Shown: positions 24,601 through 35,268 of the stretch, piece after piece
Layout: each line of letters opens with the position of its first letter
Numbering within the stretch: position 1 is the first letter of the stretch
Position numbers and translations under genes: made by a program
DNA from: Dendrobium chrysotoxum
Taxonomy: Eukaryota; Streptophyta; Magnoliopsida; Asparagales; Orchidaceae
Direction of reading: 5' to 3'
Length of the DNA stretch: 64,000 bases
NCBI GenBank assembly: GCA_019925795.1
Contig: CM034313.1
Location: 83,235,663-83,299,662 of the forward strand
Notes under the pieces: generated by a model
The model's input: the letters and a program-made list of their open reading frames with translations, nothing else
Databases searched by the model: none
What the model was told of the DNA's origin: nothing

Positions 24601-27600
24601 TGTTGGAAACTTGGAATGTTTAAAAAGTTGTTTTTTTTTCTTGTTTGAATGTTTAAATTGTTTTTCTCATATGTAATTTAATTTTTTCTAGAAAAAAAAA
24701 TTATTGAGAGCAACAAAAAAAATAGTAGCCAAATAAAAGCTGTCTGAAATTAAGCCTAAGTTACAACAAGTTAAATCCTATAATTCTGATTTTAAAGAAG
24801 AAAAAAAAATTCTTCCAAGTTATACAATCTTTCAATGTTTCTTCTCAAATAAAGAGAAAATTTGACTTGCTATATATATATATACACACACAGACAGAGA
24901 GAGAGAATGTGATCATACCTGAAAATTGTCAAAGGCTCGAGCTGGAATCTTATCATCAAATTTTTGCATGTCTTCCCATGGTCCATCCCCAACTCCTACT
25001 AAAACAATTGACAATGGAAAATAACTGAAAAGAAAAAAGCAAATTAATAAACAAGTAATTAGATGCGGTGAACGAAAGTCAATTATCGAAAAAAATCAAT
25101 CAACATTTGTAGATCAGTGCATGTTGATGGCTTCCGCTGCTGATCTTATATAATTTTTTTTAATCCAAAATAGGTAAACAGGCCGAGTTCGGGTCGTTTG
25201 GGTTGCTAGTGGGTTGGGGTTTGCCTTTTTGACTTGTTTATTAAACGGGTCAGATTTGGATTAATTATATTTAGGTCGGACCAGAACTAGGCCCTTCAAC
25301 CTATTTCGACACCCCTAATTAATAGAGATCATAATTAGTTTTATATGTTTGCGCTTTGTAACTCAATATCTTCAATGAACATATGCTTGTAGCAATATGC
25401 AATATCAAAACAAAGAATGAAATAGTTAACAAAAGAGGCCAAGTTTTGTGGTTGACCCTTAGGTGTTTTTACTTAGCCATTCGCTTTTATCAAGTTCATT
25501 GATGTGCATGCATCTAACACTTTTTTTTTGGTTTGGGGGGTGGGGGGGGGGGGGGCTAAATATCATTTGGCTCCATCATAGGGTGTTAGACAAAGAATGA
25601 AACATGTTATGGGTATTTTTTTTTTTTTGAAAAAAAGGGACAACTTTGTTATAGTTACCACGACCTAAAAATCTAATTGTAAAGTAGTTTTTCACCACAA
25701 AAATTTTGAGCAAATAGAGAGAAAGAGAAAAGAAAATAATAGCCAAATAAAAATATGATTAAGATTAAAAAAAAATAGTAAGAAATTATCCCAATTATCA
25801 GCCAAAATTTCTTCCAAATAAAAATATTAAAGAGCATAGTTGAATACCTTGCTATAACAATTGAGTTGATTGTGCTTTCCTCCTGTGGACTCAGATCCTT
25901 TCCTTCTGTTTCAACACTTCTGGTATAACCTTTGCATGAATGGAATTTAATTTAATTAATTTTTAAATAATTAAAAAAAGGTAGAGAAGATAGGGTGACT
26001 AACAAATTTTCAAATATCAACCTGCCCATCTGCTATAATAACCAAAACGTGATACTGCCCTCCACTGTTCTCGACAATGTGAACCGCAGCTTCTACTACA
26101 GGTGCAAATGACGTCGGACCTATCATCACAAAACGAAATCATGGTGGACTATTTTGCAAACATTAGATATGAAATAAAGGACGTAGATTAATGTTATTAT
26201 TTAAGAGACAAGAATGTAATGCTTATTAATAAGCCCATTAAGGCTTTGTTTGAATTGCTTTGCTTTTTTGTATCTCAACAATAATTTTTATTTGGCCACT
26301 ATTTTTTTATTACTTTCAAAAAAATTTGTACTAGAAAACTACTCTTTACGATAGTTTTAAAAGATTACTTTCTCTACAATTATTTTACAAATCATTAAGA
26401 AAGCTGTCTCAAATGAAGCTTAAACAACACTAACCTATTAATATATAGCTATTATATTTAAGTGTATACATGTATATGCTGAGGTAGGGAATTCAATTGT
26501 ATTCCATCAGGTTCAAGTTAATAGGATTCAGGTAGGAGCAGTGGTGAAGTTAAAGTGGGGTTTGTGGTGGCCCTCAAAGGCCCAAGAAAATTTTCTAGCT
26601 CCGCCACTGACTAAGAGCATACAATCAAAGCAACACAAGCCCTTAAGAAGCATTACCCTGTAGAGTAATCATCAACACTAGCCTATGGGCAAGCGGCCAC
26701 TTGCCACCGCAGAGATCACTGCATTGGAAGATCAAACAAATGGTGTAATCATCCTCGGTAGGCTCCTCCATAGGACTCGTCAATACCAGTCTTTGCCTTG
26801 AGGAACACTCTATCCAATGAAACATGCTCTCACACAACAGTTGTATGCAACTAAGGCCACTTGACTATTATATATGCCTTCGATCAAGCTACAAGAAGAA
26901 CACACCTATGAAGCATATGGCCATGATTTCACAGACTAAACTCAACTCTAGTGCACAACCACTTCCGCCCAGTTGAAAATTTTGAAAATTTCCACACTCT
27001 ACCTAACATTTTTAAAATTCTGTTGAATCTGCACCCTCTTTTCTATTTTGTAATGCCATCTCTGAAGCATTTATCTTTGGGCACATCTAGTTTCAAATTT
27101 CTCCATTTTTGAAGAGAGATTAAACCTGGTAACAAATATATGCATAAAGAATTGAGGAACAAAGCTAGAGGGAAGCGAAGTGAACTCTGTAGTGGTTGCA
27201 TAAAAGGAGATAAAGTTGGTAGGGGAGGAAGATGATGCAAATGCTTGGATTTCGCGGGGTTTCGGGAGCCAATGACACGGAGACTTCACCAAGATCAGCT
27301 AATAGAAGAGCTAACCCTAGCTCGGCCACCCATGGACCGACGAGGCCCCTCCAGCTCATCTACTGTGACGAAAATGGCATGTTCGTTATGGACCCTGAGG
27401 CCATCGCTACCCTTCAGCTCATAAAAGACCCCATAGGCATTGTCTCCATCTGCGGGCGAGCTTGTCAAGGCAAAAGCTCACTTTTTTCTGGTTTATAGAC
27501 ATTTCTAGGGCTATATTAAGACGCAGGTTTTCCCGTTTACGACAATGGTGTCCTAAATTGTCTATTTAGGGCCCAATTCAGTGTTTCGTTATACACCTAC

Positions 27601-30600
27601 TCAGACTTTGTTTCTTGATGTTGGACTTTGGAATGGTCTTTACCTGCTTGTCGTCGATGGGTGCAGCACATAGTTCTCCATGCGCTTGTATAATTTTCTT
27701 TAAATGTTGGCTTCGATGGTCTTGTTTCTTCTAGTAATACTTAATAATTTTCTCTGCTCTAACCTACAAAGCTTTGCACGATGAGGTGAGTTGATTAATA
27801 TACAAATAACCTAATAGATAATGACCTGGTCACTATTGTTAAGACAAATTAAACAGTGGTTTCTCTTATAATGATTATTCCCTGTCCTGTCATTGTATAG
27901 AATACGTGTTCATGAATATGATGGGTCAAAATAGAATACAAAGTTTATAATTTTTTTTATTTAATAATTATAATGCAATATAATAATTTATTTTGAATTT
28001 TCTCTTATTTATATTTATATTTTTTCCTAAGTCTCCCCCCCTAAGAAACTAATGCTGGTTACGTCCCTGCTTACCTCTTGTTGCTAAGGAGCCTCCTCTC
28101 ATTCCAACAGACTCACCTCTCATTTATAGGGACTTATATTAACAGACTCGCCATATATACCTGATCTTGAATACTTGCCCAAGGCACTCACCCAAGATAC
28201 TCATTTAAGAGGAGGGGCTTATGCCAAAGATAGAGGTCCTAGTGTACATCATCTAGATAGTCCATATGTTTATGATAATATGTATTAGTCACATCATGTA
28301 TATTATTTTTTCTATTAAGTCTAAGTGCAACTTTTCCTGCATCCCTCTCAACCCTATAAATAAAGGGCAAAAATATATATTTTAAACTCCATGTTACAAA
28401 AGTATTATAGTTTTCTACTTACTTTATATACTCACTTGGTTCTTTAGCTTTAACCCATCAAAGATTTATTAATATGGTCGGGTATCATCCACGGACAAAT
28501 TTAAATCCAACATCTTTTAAAATGTGGTGAGTATTGATTGATGTTGGTGACTTGAAGATAGTTAAATAGGCACACTACGAAGAATAACAAAACCAGAAGT
28601 CATCAATGAACATGGAGAACTATAACTACATGAACAAAGATTACTTGATGGAGATGGAAAAGTGAATCACCAAGATAATCTAAGATGTGCTTGGGTGATT
28701 TTAGTGAAAAGCTCAAGAAGGGTGCCCCAAAAGGGTTGTTTGAGTTGAAAACTCACCAAAGGGCATCTGAAACCAAGGTGCTAACTTCAATGCCCAATAA
28801 AAACCACTACTACAATCACATTAATGATAAAGTATATAACTATAATGTCCCAATATCTAAATTAAAATAATTATCTATTTTATTACTTAATCAACAACCC
28901 AAACTTACTAACCTCATTTCATTAATATATATAGCAAAATATAAAAACACATCCAATATTTACACATTGGTCAAAAGTGCCAATATAACATATATAATAA
29001 TTATGATGTACAACCAATAATAGTCCATCATTGCAAATGCATTACGACTATAAAGAGAAAGGAAAAATCAATATATGTAGAAAGAAAGTCTAGGCCTGCT
29101 GCTCAGTTCAACCTTACTCCAAAGATTCCTTACCCTTGCTTGAAATCATATAAAAATTATATAATAAGCACATAGTCCAGTAAGTAATCAATATCTATAA
29201 TTGAAGTCAATGCATAACAAAAAACATATAATTATAGGAATATCGATATAACTGTAGGAACATACACCAATTAATATATAATATCATGCAAATCATGTAA
29301 TTCATATATAATCGTATCATATACATATCAATCATATCATCGTCATAAATTATATGGTCATATTAGTACCCTATCAGTCCAGTACACATCAGTCACGTCA
29401 ATCATTCAATCATAGCATCAATCAATCAATCATCATATATCATATCTCACATCATCAGACCTATCAGGCATCAATATTATCAATCACATCTGTCATCAGT
29501 CTATTTATCATATATATCATCGGTCTATCTATCATCTATCTTATCAGTCATCTATCATATCTATCATTTGTCATCTATCTTATCAGTCATCTATCATATC
29601 TATCATCAGTCATCTATCTTGACAGGCGATAATTGTAAGAGGAAGGTCCAACAATGGCAGCTAGATGGAGGTTCAAAGGCTACGGTCGAGCAAAGGCCAA
29701 GGAATAGAAGCAAGATGGTGGTCCCTTGGCGGTGCGGATTCGTCGACAGTGATGCCAAGGTGGAGCTCCAGGATTCTTCAAGCCTAGCTCAGAACTCTTC
29801 TCTTCTTTTTTCCCCTACCCTCATTGGAAGAATGAAGATCTATTTATAATTTTTTGGGAGTAACATGCTTAGTAAATATGGAGAAGATCTAAGATAAATT
29901 TAGAGTATTCCATCAGACGGCTGATATCAATTTCCTTGATTATGGAGCATTCTTTAAACATTTATATGTCTTATTGATGTCAGAATTCAAAGATCTTGAG
30001 CTTGTTGGATTCATCTCGTCAAGCCATTCGAGTTGACCATAAGCATGTCATAGTTGGTCATCCAATTAACGCTTTGAAGCTTTCAAATAGGTTTTGCTCC
30101 TTTGATTTGGGTTAATTTGGGCTCGGATTGGATGGAATTTGGTGTCATTGGGTTCATCTCCCTGAGATGTTCAATTTGGCTATAAGTTTGCTAAAATCGG
30201 AATTTGAATGGTCCAATTTTATTTTTTGAAGCTTCCGACTTATATTTGCATCGAGATTCATGCCCAATCAAGATGTTTTTTTGTGTGACATATCAATAAT
30301 GTTTAAATAAAAATAAATTTGATCATTAATATATCTAATTTTGATCTCTTTAATTTATGCTCCTAAATAAACCATCACTCTTCCATTGATATAGCCAAAT
30401 ATGATCTTGCTACAAGTATAAAATTCAGGGAAAAAAATGTTACCTGATAATTTCAAATTTGGAACAATTTTCCTGTAGCATTCGAGAACTTCCTCAAACC
30501 CATGACAAGGAGAGTGATCGCCATGAAAGCTGAACACCTCCCTATCATGAGTTGTTGCTGCACAAACAAAAAATTTTAAAAGTAAAGAAAAACAAAATAA

Positions 30601-32350
30601 AATAGTTTGCAGAAAATAACTCACCATCACCAAATCCAAAGCATGGGATGAGATTGTCTTCGTCAAATGGAGCTAAGGTCTTCCCTATTATGCTGATGGC
30701 TTCTTCATATGGATTTGGTTTATCACCAATTGCATGCAGGCTCTGGTTATTGAAGGAGTATTTGCCTTTTAATAAGCAGAACAAAATGAGGATAATAAAT
30801 ATTTTTATTTCTGTTGAGCAATTTATAAATCACAAGAAAGAAAATTTGGTTTGTTTGGGTATAAAACCTGTCCAATCATTGCTTTTTGTAAAATCAATTC
30901 CTAGGATCAAGTTTGATGACTCCAAGCCTGCTTCTCTTAGGGCTGCTGTAACCTGATTATTTTCAAAGGGTTACGATATCACAAACTAAGCGAGCATTGG
31001 AAGATTTAACAGAAGATTAAGGGGATGTTTTGTTTAAAATAAACGGGTGTAAAGTTCTTTAAAAGAAAGAGTTTCAAGAATATTAGTGTTTGGTTCTAAA
31101 GCAAAAGAAATGCAACATAAAAATTTGATGTATTTGAAGTGCACCCTCTGATACAAATTTGGTGTAATTGAGGGGTGGAACCAACATTTCTTTTGAGGGT
31201 GAGTAAAATAGGATTTTGAAATCTATATTTTATATATGAATAGAAAAACAAATTTTTTTTTCTTAGAATTTGGACAATTGTATTTATTGAAAGTGAAAAA
31301 AAATAGTTAAAATAGGCCGCCACAGCCACCTCACTCCACCGCCGTCCACCCCCTCCGTTGCCACGGGCAACCTCCACTATGGGTGGCGAACTCCACACTA
31401 GTCGTTGAGGGCTCTAACCACTCGTCACCATCGTAGGCCCCTTCCACCAACCAACCGCCGATACACATCGCTTCTCGTCGTCATAACTGGCCACCAGTGG
31501 CTATCGTCGTTGCCTCCCTTACTGGCTAGCACAACCATCGACCCTCCCCTATCGGCACACCTCCGGCCACGATTGCTGACCACCAATCACAATCACCTTT
31601 CACCTTTAGGCTTTACATTGTATTCATTTTATTTTAAGCAAAACAAAAAAATATATATAATCACCTTAATTTATTTTATTCGTATCCAAATAATACCAAA
31701 ATCTTTCAGCTGCATTGCATTCTTTTTACACTCCAAACAACTCTTAAATTATAAGTTTGGAACAAAATCTCATATAATGTGACAAGGCAATTATTTGTTT
31801 TTTTATTATAAAAATAAAATGTTAAGTTATTTTAATGTATTCTTACAAAATAATTATATTATTTTCTTAGAATGATAAATCATAAATTATAAAATATGTG
31901 ATTTAAATTTATAATTATGAAAAAAATAACATTCTTTTTAAACGAACGATGATGAATCCTTCCAAAATATTATATTATTTTAGCCTTATTTTTTTCACTC
32001 ATAATATAATATTTTATCCAAAAAAAATTCTTGAAATACAACTCAAATTCAGATGAGAGCGCGCTCATAGATTTTCATATATATTTTCGTTGATATATAT
32101 GAAGAAAATAATATGAAATATCAATTTATGGAAGGCAGGAATTAACCTGGTCGAGAGAGTTATAGTTGTCAGGTATGTATGAGTACTTCCTTGCGATCAT
32201 TCTCCTATGCGCTTCAGTGTTTCTGCGACTCGTGCTCGGTTGAGCTGTTATGACCCCTGTCATAGCCGACGCCGGCGATGGATCCCGGCGATCAACGTAA
32301 CGGAGATTCCGGCCACCCCGGCCAAAGAAACCTCCCAAGAAAGCCCCCAT
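16589..32350 (-). CDS. RGLG: RGLG-type vWA-RING E3 ubiquitin ligase, copy A (11 exons, frameshift in exon 6)
   Basis: RGLG proteins are copine-like E3 ligases with a von Willebrand A domain and a C-terminal RING. Exons: 32350-32147, 30952-30868, 30765-30625, 30557-30444, 26119-26022, 25929-25848, 25024-24919, 24202-24075, 17123-16997, 16821-16765, 16675-16589. All joins have GT donors and AG acceptors. Exon 1 starts MGAFLGGFFGRGGRN, with Gly2 as in myristoylated family members. The vWA domain runs from LILGIDFTKSN (metal site DxTxS) through CFGFGD, GPTSFAPVVEAAVHIV, YHVLVIIADGQ and VLVGVGDGPWEDM. The RING is ACPICWTN, AFGCGHT, CCRQCGNN, CPICRT. Without the exon 6 change the exons sum to 1227 nt, 408 residues. 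Copy A has two extra bases in exon 6 (GTTATACCAG against GTTACCAG in copy B), which throws VTRSVE out of frame and reaches a stop within about 40 bases. Intron 8 holds a 6.7-kb LTR element and intron 4 is 4.3 kb. So this copy is probably non-functional unless the two bases are a sequencing error or an alternative acceptor is used. Confidence 0.88.
17252..18281 (-). repeat. 3' LTR of the gag-only element (1030 bp)
   Basis: Same sequence as 22924-23974 apart from scattered substitutions and one fewer GTTCCGGCG unit. It contains repeated CGTCGGGCAGAATTCCGACG-like units (17510-17640) and a run of GTGTTCCGGCG repeats (17665-17720). A TATTTATAG stretch lies near 17814. Confidence 0.93.
18282..18300 (-). 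other. Polypurine tract of the gag-only element
   Basis: Read on the minus strand, AAAAATAGGGGGGG precedes CAAC and the 3' LTR start. This is the expected plus-strand priming site and it fixes the element's orientation. Confidence 0.75.
18541..18690. repeat. GC-rich CCGG tract followed by (TA)n
   Basis: 18541-18635 is almost pure C and G (repeated CCGGCCGG and GCCGCC). It is followed directly by a TA microsatellite at about 18647-18686. Both lie inside the retrotransposon interior and contrast sharply with the AT-rich host DNA. It is a strong base-composition break and a likely replication or sequencing problem spot. Confidence 0.95.
18850..19290. repeat. Tandem repeat, about 112-bp unit, four copies
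   Basis: Units beginning TCTGGCATTTTGAGGCCTTC recur near 18855, 18969, 19080 and 19195. Each contains GAGTAGGTGACTTTCCCTAC and CTCGGCGCCCCTCC. The last copy is the most diverged. It lies in the non-coding interior of the gag-only element. Confidence 0.9.
19325..19925. repeat. Minisatellite of GTCGGGYAGAAGTCCGACG units
   Basis: About 14 imperfect units of 38-45 bp with the core GTCGGGTAGAAGTCCGACGA and GACGGGCAGAAGTC. Open frames on the minus strand here simply translate the repeat. The same unit occurs in the LTRs of this element (17560-17620, 23210-23290). Confidence 0.92.
20400..20965. repeat. Tandem repeat, 86-bp unit, about six copies
   Basis: Units containing GTGAGACCTATCCGAGGTTG, CTCGACGACGTTAACCTGTA and GAGGTCGAGAGAATCCACCA. 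The best copies start at 20706, 20792 and 20878, exactly 86 bp apart, with more diverged units on the left. They lie between gag and the 3' LTR, with no coding content. Confidence 0.95.
21299..22906 (-). pseudogene. Retrotransposon gag, single in-frame TGA
   Basis: One continuous frame of 535 codons from ATG 22906, beginning MKSYPTTSSIATMVNRRSSR, interrupted only by a TGA at 22111-22109, where the frame reads LKGQA-stop-TWFYSLP. Relatives have Trp there, so a single TGG to TGA change explains it. Then come the gag core (FVEQFVANRRIAKDSSHL, NEGEPLKEYFQRFSTEARQI) and a C-terminal HHC-type knuckle (YCHFHRSRGHTTEACWQLKG). Gag forms the virus-like particle that packages the RNA. No pol follows: after the stop at 21299 the sequence is non-coding. 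It starts about 18 bases after the 5' LTR. Confidence 0.92.
22905..22922 (-). other. Primer-binding site of the gag-only element
   Basis: Immediately inside the 5' LTR, the minus strand reads GT then TTGGCGCTGTCTGTGTG, which resembles the TGGCGCC-type primer sites of Tat-like Ty3/gypsy elements. The exact tRNA is not determined. Confidence 0.6.
22924..23974 (-). repeat. 5' LTR of the gag-only element (1051 bp)
   Basis: Pairs with 17252-18281. It is longer by one extra run of the GTGTTCCGGCG unit near 23340-23410. It begins TGTTGCGGACTTAAATATAC and ends GACGTATCA, followed by GTAAT. Confidence 0.93.
24388..24606. other. A-specific sequence in intron 7
   Basis: Copy B has an unrelated 1.64-kb stretch in the same place. 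No gene or inverted repeat was recognised. Confidence 0.5.
25173..25316. mobile_element. hAT-like MITE end, truncated
   Basis: Sequence from GCCGAGTTCGGGTCGTTTGG to TTTCGACACCCCTAA ends in the GGGGTGTCGA-type terminus common in plant hAT MITEs. Copy B carries a longer version (about 45470-45926). The left terminus is not defined, so this is a partial call. Confidence 0.45.
25535..25555 (+). repeat. Long G-run, G-quadruplex candidate
   Basis: GGGGGGTGGGGG-type run: six G, one T, then fourteen G, in intron 6 of copy A. Copy B has only GGG here. It is either a real expansion or a homopolymer error. Confidence 0.9.
26242..26420. mobile_element. Harbinger/Tourist-type MITE in RGLG intron 4, copy A
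   Basis: 179 bp with terminal repeats GGCTTTGTTTGAATTGC on the left and AAGCTGTCTCAAATGAAGC on the right, flanked by TAA on both sides (26239-26241, 26421-26423). TAA/TTA duplication is the PIF/Harbinger hallmark. The same insertion is in copy B at 46839-47029, so it predates the duplication. Confidence 0.82.
26640..26960 (-). pseudogene. Unrecognised gene-like fragment divergent from the GBP fragment, copy A
   Basis: On the minus strand, the segment upstream of the GBP-like exon has gene-like composition and is kept in both duplicates (B at 48005-48340). In B it begins MGGSGCALELSLIREIMAIC, then a GTATGC donor-like site. A further segment includes KAKTGIDESYGGAYRG in one frame and TICLIFQ with GGKWPLAH in another. 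I do not recognise the product. It probably is the 5' end of a neighbour that faced the GBP gene head-to-head. Confidence 0.4.
27232..27498 (+). pseudogene. Guanylate-binding protein (GB1/RHD3-type GTPase) exon 1 fragment, copy A
   Basis: Reads MMQMLGFRGVSGANDTETSP, then GPTRPLQLIYCDENGMFVM, EAIATLQLIKDPIGIVSICG and RACQGKSS, matching the N-terminus of plant GBPs up to the P-loop (GRARQGKS in intact members; here GRACQGKS). A deletion after GKSS removes FILNQ and the splice donor that copy B still shows. No later exon follows. It lies antisense inside RGLG intron 4. Confidence 0.8.
28088..29620. other. Duplicated non-coding stretch in intron 4
   Basis: Matches 56772-58265 in unit B. No coding content. 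The right part (29370-29620) is a TATC/CATC-rich tract, described separately. Promoter-like words such as CCCTATAAATAAAGGG (about 28352) suggest an old LTR, but no partner was found. Confidence 0.5.
29370..29622. repeat. TCATCTATCATATCTATC-type simple repeat
   Basis: Degenerate tandem CATCTATC/TCAGTCATC units. The same kind of tract is at 58065-58420 in unit B. The homology between units A and B ends in this repeat, a plausible breakpoint. Confidence 0.85.
29622..30296. mobile_element. Truncated solo LTR related to the gag-only element
   Basis: The right two-thirds aligns with the gag-element LTR: TCAGAATTCAAAGATCTTGA, CTTGTTGGATTCATCTCGTC, then the end GTGACATATCA against GACGTATCA. Identity is only moderate, so it is an older relative. 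No 5-bp target duplication was found and the left end is uncertain. It lies in RGLG copy A intron 4 just upstream (lower coordinates) of exon 4 and is not seen in unit B. Confidence 0.65.
31000..32140. other. RGLG copy A intron 1
   Basis: Contains a short GC-rich stretch (31315-31590) with open frames but no recognisable protein, and AT-rich flanks. Nothing else seen. Confidence 0.5.
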
Positions 32351-33690
32351 GTCAGTTTCTAGTCGAATGAGTGGAGAGAAGATAACGAGTTGATTCCTGT
32401 TTACTTGTTGTAAAGGATAAATGAATGGCCTGCCTTGCAAAGTTATAAAGAGAGAAGCTAACCGCCAGAAAGTGCGAGGAAGATGTGCCTTAGCTTTGCT
32501 TTTGGCCCTCCAATAGGGCAAAGGGGAACCTTCTGCGTTTCTTCCACATAGTGTTGTCTTTTTCACTTGCCACTTCATGGGTATATAATGTTAGATAAAT
32601 TTTTTAAAGACTTGGGTCTTAAAATTTCTTAATATGCTTTAAGATGAATACAATATATAAATAAATTTATATGAAATTTAATGTAGATTTAAGATTTTGT
32701 AGTTTATATTTTTATTTGCGCATCTCAAGTGCATTAAAATGCAATTAAGTCAGGCTCAGACACCTATGTTTTATTAAAAATTCACCCAATTTAAACAAAT
32801 TTCAAATATTAAAAATGGTCTCATGGTAAGGTATTTCAAATCCCTATAAACTATTTATATTTCATTTACTTCATATCAAATATAAAAAATATAAGCAAAC
32901 TCCAGCATTTATTTTACTCTACTTCTTAATACTTTGAACTAAGCATAATAATTTTATATTTATTGTTTATTTGAATGCATTTAAAAATAATTAATTTTAA
33001 AAGAAATATGCACAAATATTTAAACAACACTTTACTCTTTCATTCCGTTGAAAAAAAAATTTTATGAGATTATCAATGAATCACATGGCCACATGCCCGC
33101 ACATGTTAACATTTAATTTCTCATCCATCGAGTACAGAGTTCACAGTTTTCACTATTTTTTTCTAAAGTGAAATTTAGAAGACATGCCCACTGGGTTTAG
33201 CTTGGTTGGTGGGTGAGCGTGATTAGGAACCCTAAACCCACATTCAATTCCTCTCCAGAGCGGCTCGCCCTCTTTGAGGGAAAAGGCAAGCATGGGCCCC
33301 GCGGTTGTGGGTTGGATGTCGCTAGGTTTCGATGAGGGATTAGTTATGCTGTCAAGCGCCTTCTAAGAATATAGCAGTGAGTAGATACCCCCGTTCAAAC
33401 AAAATAGAGGATATAAATGTCATTTATTTTGCTTCAGAACAAAAAACTAGTAAAAACAAATCATGTCATTCGTATGGGCTCACAAAGTCAAGTAGTCAAA
33501 GTCATGATCCCACCACCTAGCTTGACCAAGGTCTACCCAAATTATACATGTTTGGGTCAGCCAGAGCCAGTTGATCGAGTTAGGCCTTCCTATGCCCAAT
33601 TGACCCTTCAGTTAAGTTCACTAGACCCTCAGCAAACTTTCTACCTCATCCTGACCCAGCCAGTAGCTGTCGGCGGCCGGAACAAATAGG
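32351..33690. other. 5' UTR and upstream region of RGLG copy A
   Basis: The frame stays open upstream of the start codon to 32578, but the family N-terminus and Gly2 favour ATG 32350. Upstream is AT-rich with no clear TATA box I can assign. 33180-33400 has words like GGTTGGTGGGTGAGCGTGATT typical of old repeats. Confidence 0.45.
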
Positions 33691-33691
33691 A

Positions 33692-34060
33692 GAAAGATCT
33701 GGTGGTCCCCTCCATCTCGGGCCTCATCCAAAGCCTTCCAGGGCTTGAGCTCACTGGCGTCGAGCTCATGAGGCTCAGAGAGTGTCTCCTACCACTTGGA
33801 ACCATCCAATGGCTTGCCCTAGTAATCCCAGTCACCGAAGGCTGCGATAATAGCTTGAATAGGGTACTTTGATCCAGGCAATCTCATTTAAATCCAACTT
33901 CTCCAAAAACACTCCCTAGAGCTCTCTAAATATTCCCATTTCTTCCCCCAGCTTCCTAGCCCTCCAGCTACCATCCCGAGCAAATTTCGACAAAAGCTCT
34001 CCGCCTCCCGCTCAAACTCCTACTTCTGGTGATCCTCTAGCCTTGACATCTGAAGAAGTA
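33692..34060. repeat. Direct repeat, left copy (about 360 bp)
   Basis: From TCTGGTGGTCCCCTCCATCT to GACATCTGAAGAAG. It matches 35269-35627 at roughly 93% by eye, same orientation, 1.57 kb apart. It may be the LTR pair of a small non-autonomous element, or a local duplication. No primer site or target duplication identified. Confidence 0.85.
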
Positions 34061-35268
34061 TTCCCCTTAGCCCCCTGAAGCTTCCAGATAGAAAATGCCA
34101 TTCGTTGGGGCTTTCTACATGGTAAAAACCTAATCCTGAGCTCCTAGCTAGGTAATGTCTGCCAAGTGTGAAGTAAACCATCAAACCACTGTAATCTGAC
34201 CGTTGGATTGATGGTTTACATTGTACTGATCCTTCTTGTAAAATTTTGAAGGAGTACGCCGGCAGGATCTCTTGGATCATACTGGAGAAGGTCTATGGCT
34301 TCGGGTCCATGCGGGAGGTTCAAGACATAATCCTAGCCATTGATTTCAATCAACGGTTCAGATCATATCCTGCGGTTCGAGAGCCTGTTTAATCATGGTT
34401 GTTCGATCTACGATCCAATGGCTATATTCAATCTCGTATTTACATCGTTAGCCATATTGATTGGCTGACTAATCAGGTGGCGCCCACGTGTAAAGTATCG
34501 GCTCACTGTGTAAATCCGGATTTAATTTCACAAGAAATTATGGGAAACTTCAAAAATTAATGTCTCCTCACACACTTGACAAAATTAGATATTCTTAGGC
34601 TCATTGGAAAGGGATTCAGGTGACCTATCAAAGCTTTATGGTTTCAAGCTGTGATTATGCATGAAATTTAGTCAATTCTAGTAATAGTCCTAGGGGTATT
34701 TTTGTAATATTTGCTCAAGGACATTTCACCATGGCTTGAAACTTTGAGAGATTAATCTTGGACATGTCTTTGACATGTCCAAAAAAAATTTCCTCTGTTT
34801 GATTTGATTAAGGGCATAACTAATCAATTTAGGCTTAAGGGTCACTAATTGACCCTTAAGTTCAAAAGGGCTTAGTGATCTATCCAATGAGATTTAGGAT
34901 TTAATTTTTTGTGTGTTGTTCATGCTTAGAACAAGGGTTAGAAGGCCCTTAATTACACCCTAATCCAAGGTCTAGGTAGCCCCATTAAATTATTAAAGGT
35001 AACCCTAGGGTTACCTTAGGTGGTTTGGTTAACTACCTTAGAGGATTCATTTTGGGTTCAAATTCACTGGGCCCAAGTTTCACTAGAATTGGTGCCAATT
35101 TGGTCCACTATTTAGGAGACCCAAAATTAACTCTTAAAATTAACCTAGGATCTTAATTAATTCACCATTAATTAAAATTAAACCTTAAAAAATTATATAA
35201 TATATCAAAATGCTCATAATTGAATCCTCAATCTAAGAAAATTAAAAGTCTTATCAGTTGACTTACAT

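Larger units (their letters stand above)
16466..29620. repeat. Segmental duplication, unit A
   Basis: Matches unit B (40650-58265) in the same orientation: 16466-17251 with 40650-41416, 23975-24387 with about 41412-41824, 24607-28087 with about 43464-49351 (less B-specific insertions), and 28088-29620 with 56772 to about 58265. Introns match almost as well as exons, so the copying was at DNA level. The LTR element at 17252-23974 is A-specific. The unit ends about 20 bp past the copia remnant on its left and at a TATC-rich tract on its right. Confidence 0.9.

Noticed and set aside
29354..29849. Plus-strand frames in the TATC-rich tract and adjoining LTR remnant
   Set aside because: Simple-repeat translation followed by LTR sequence. 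No domain.
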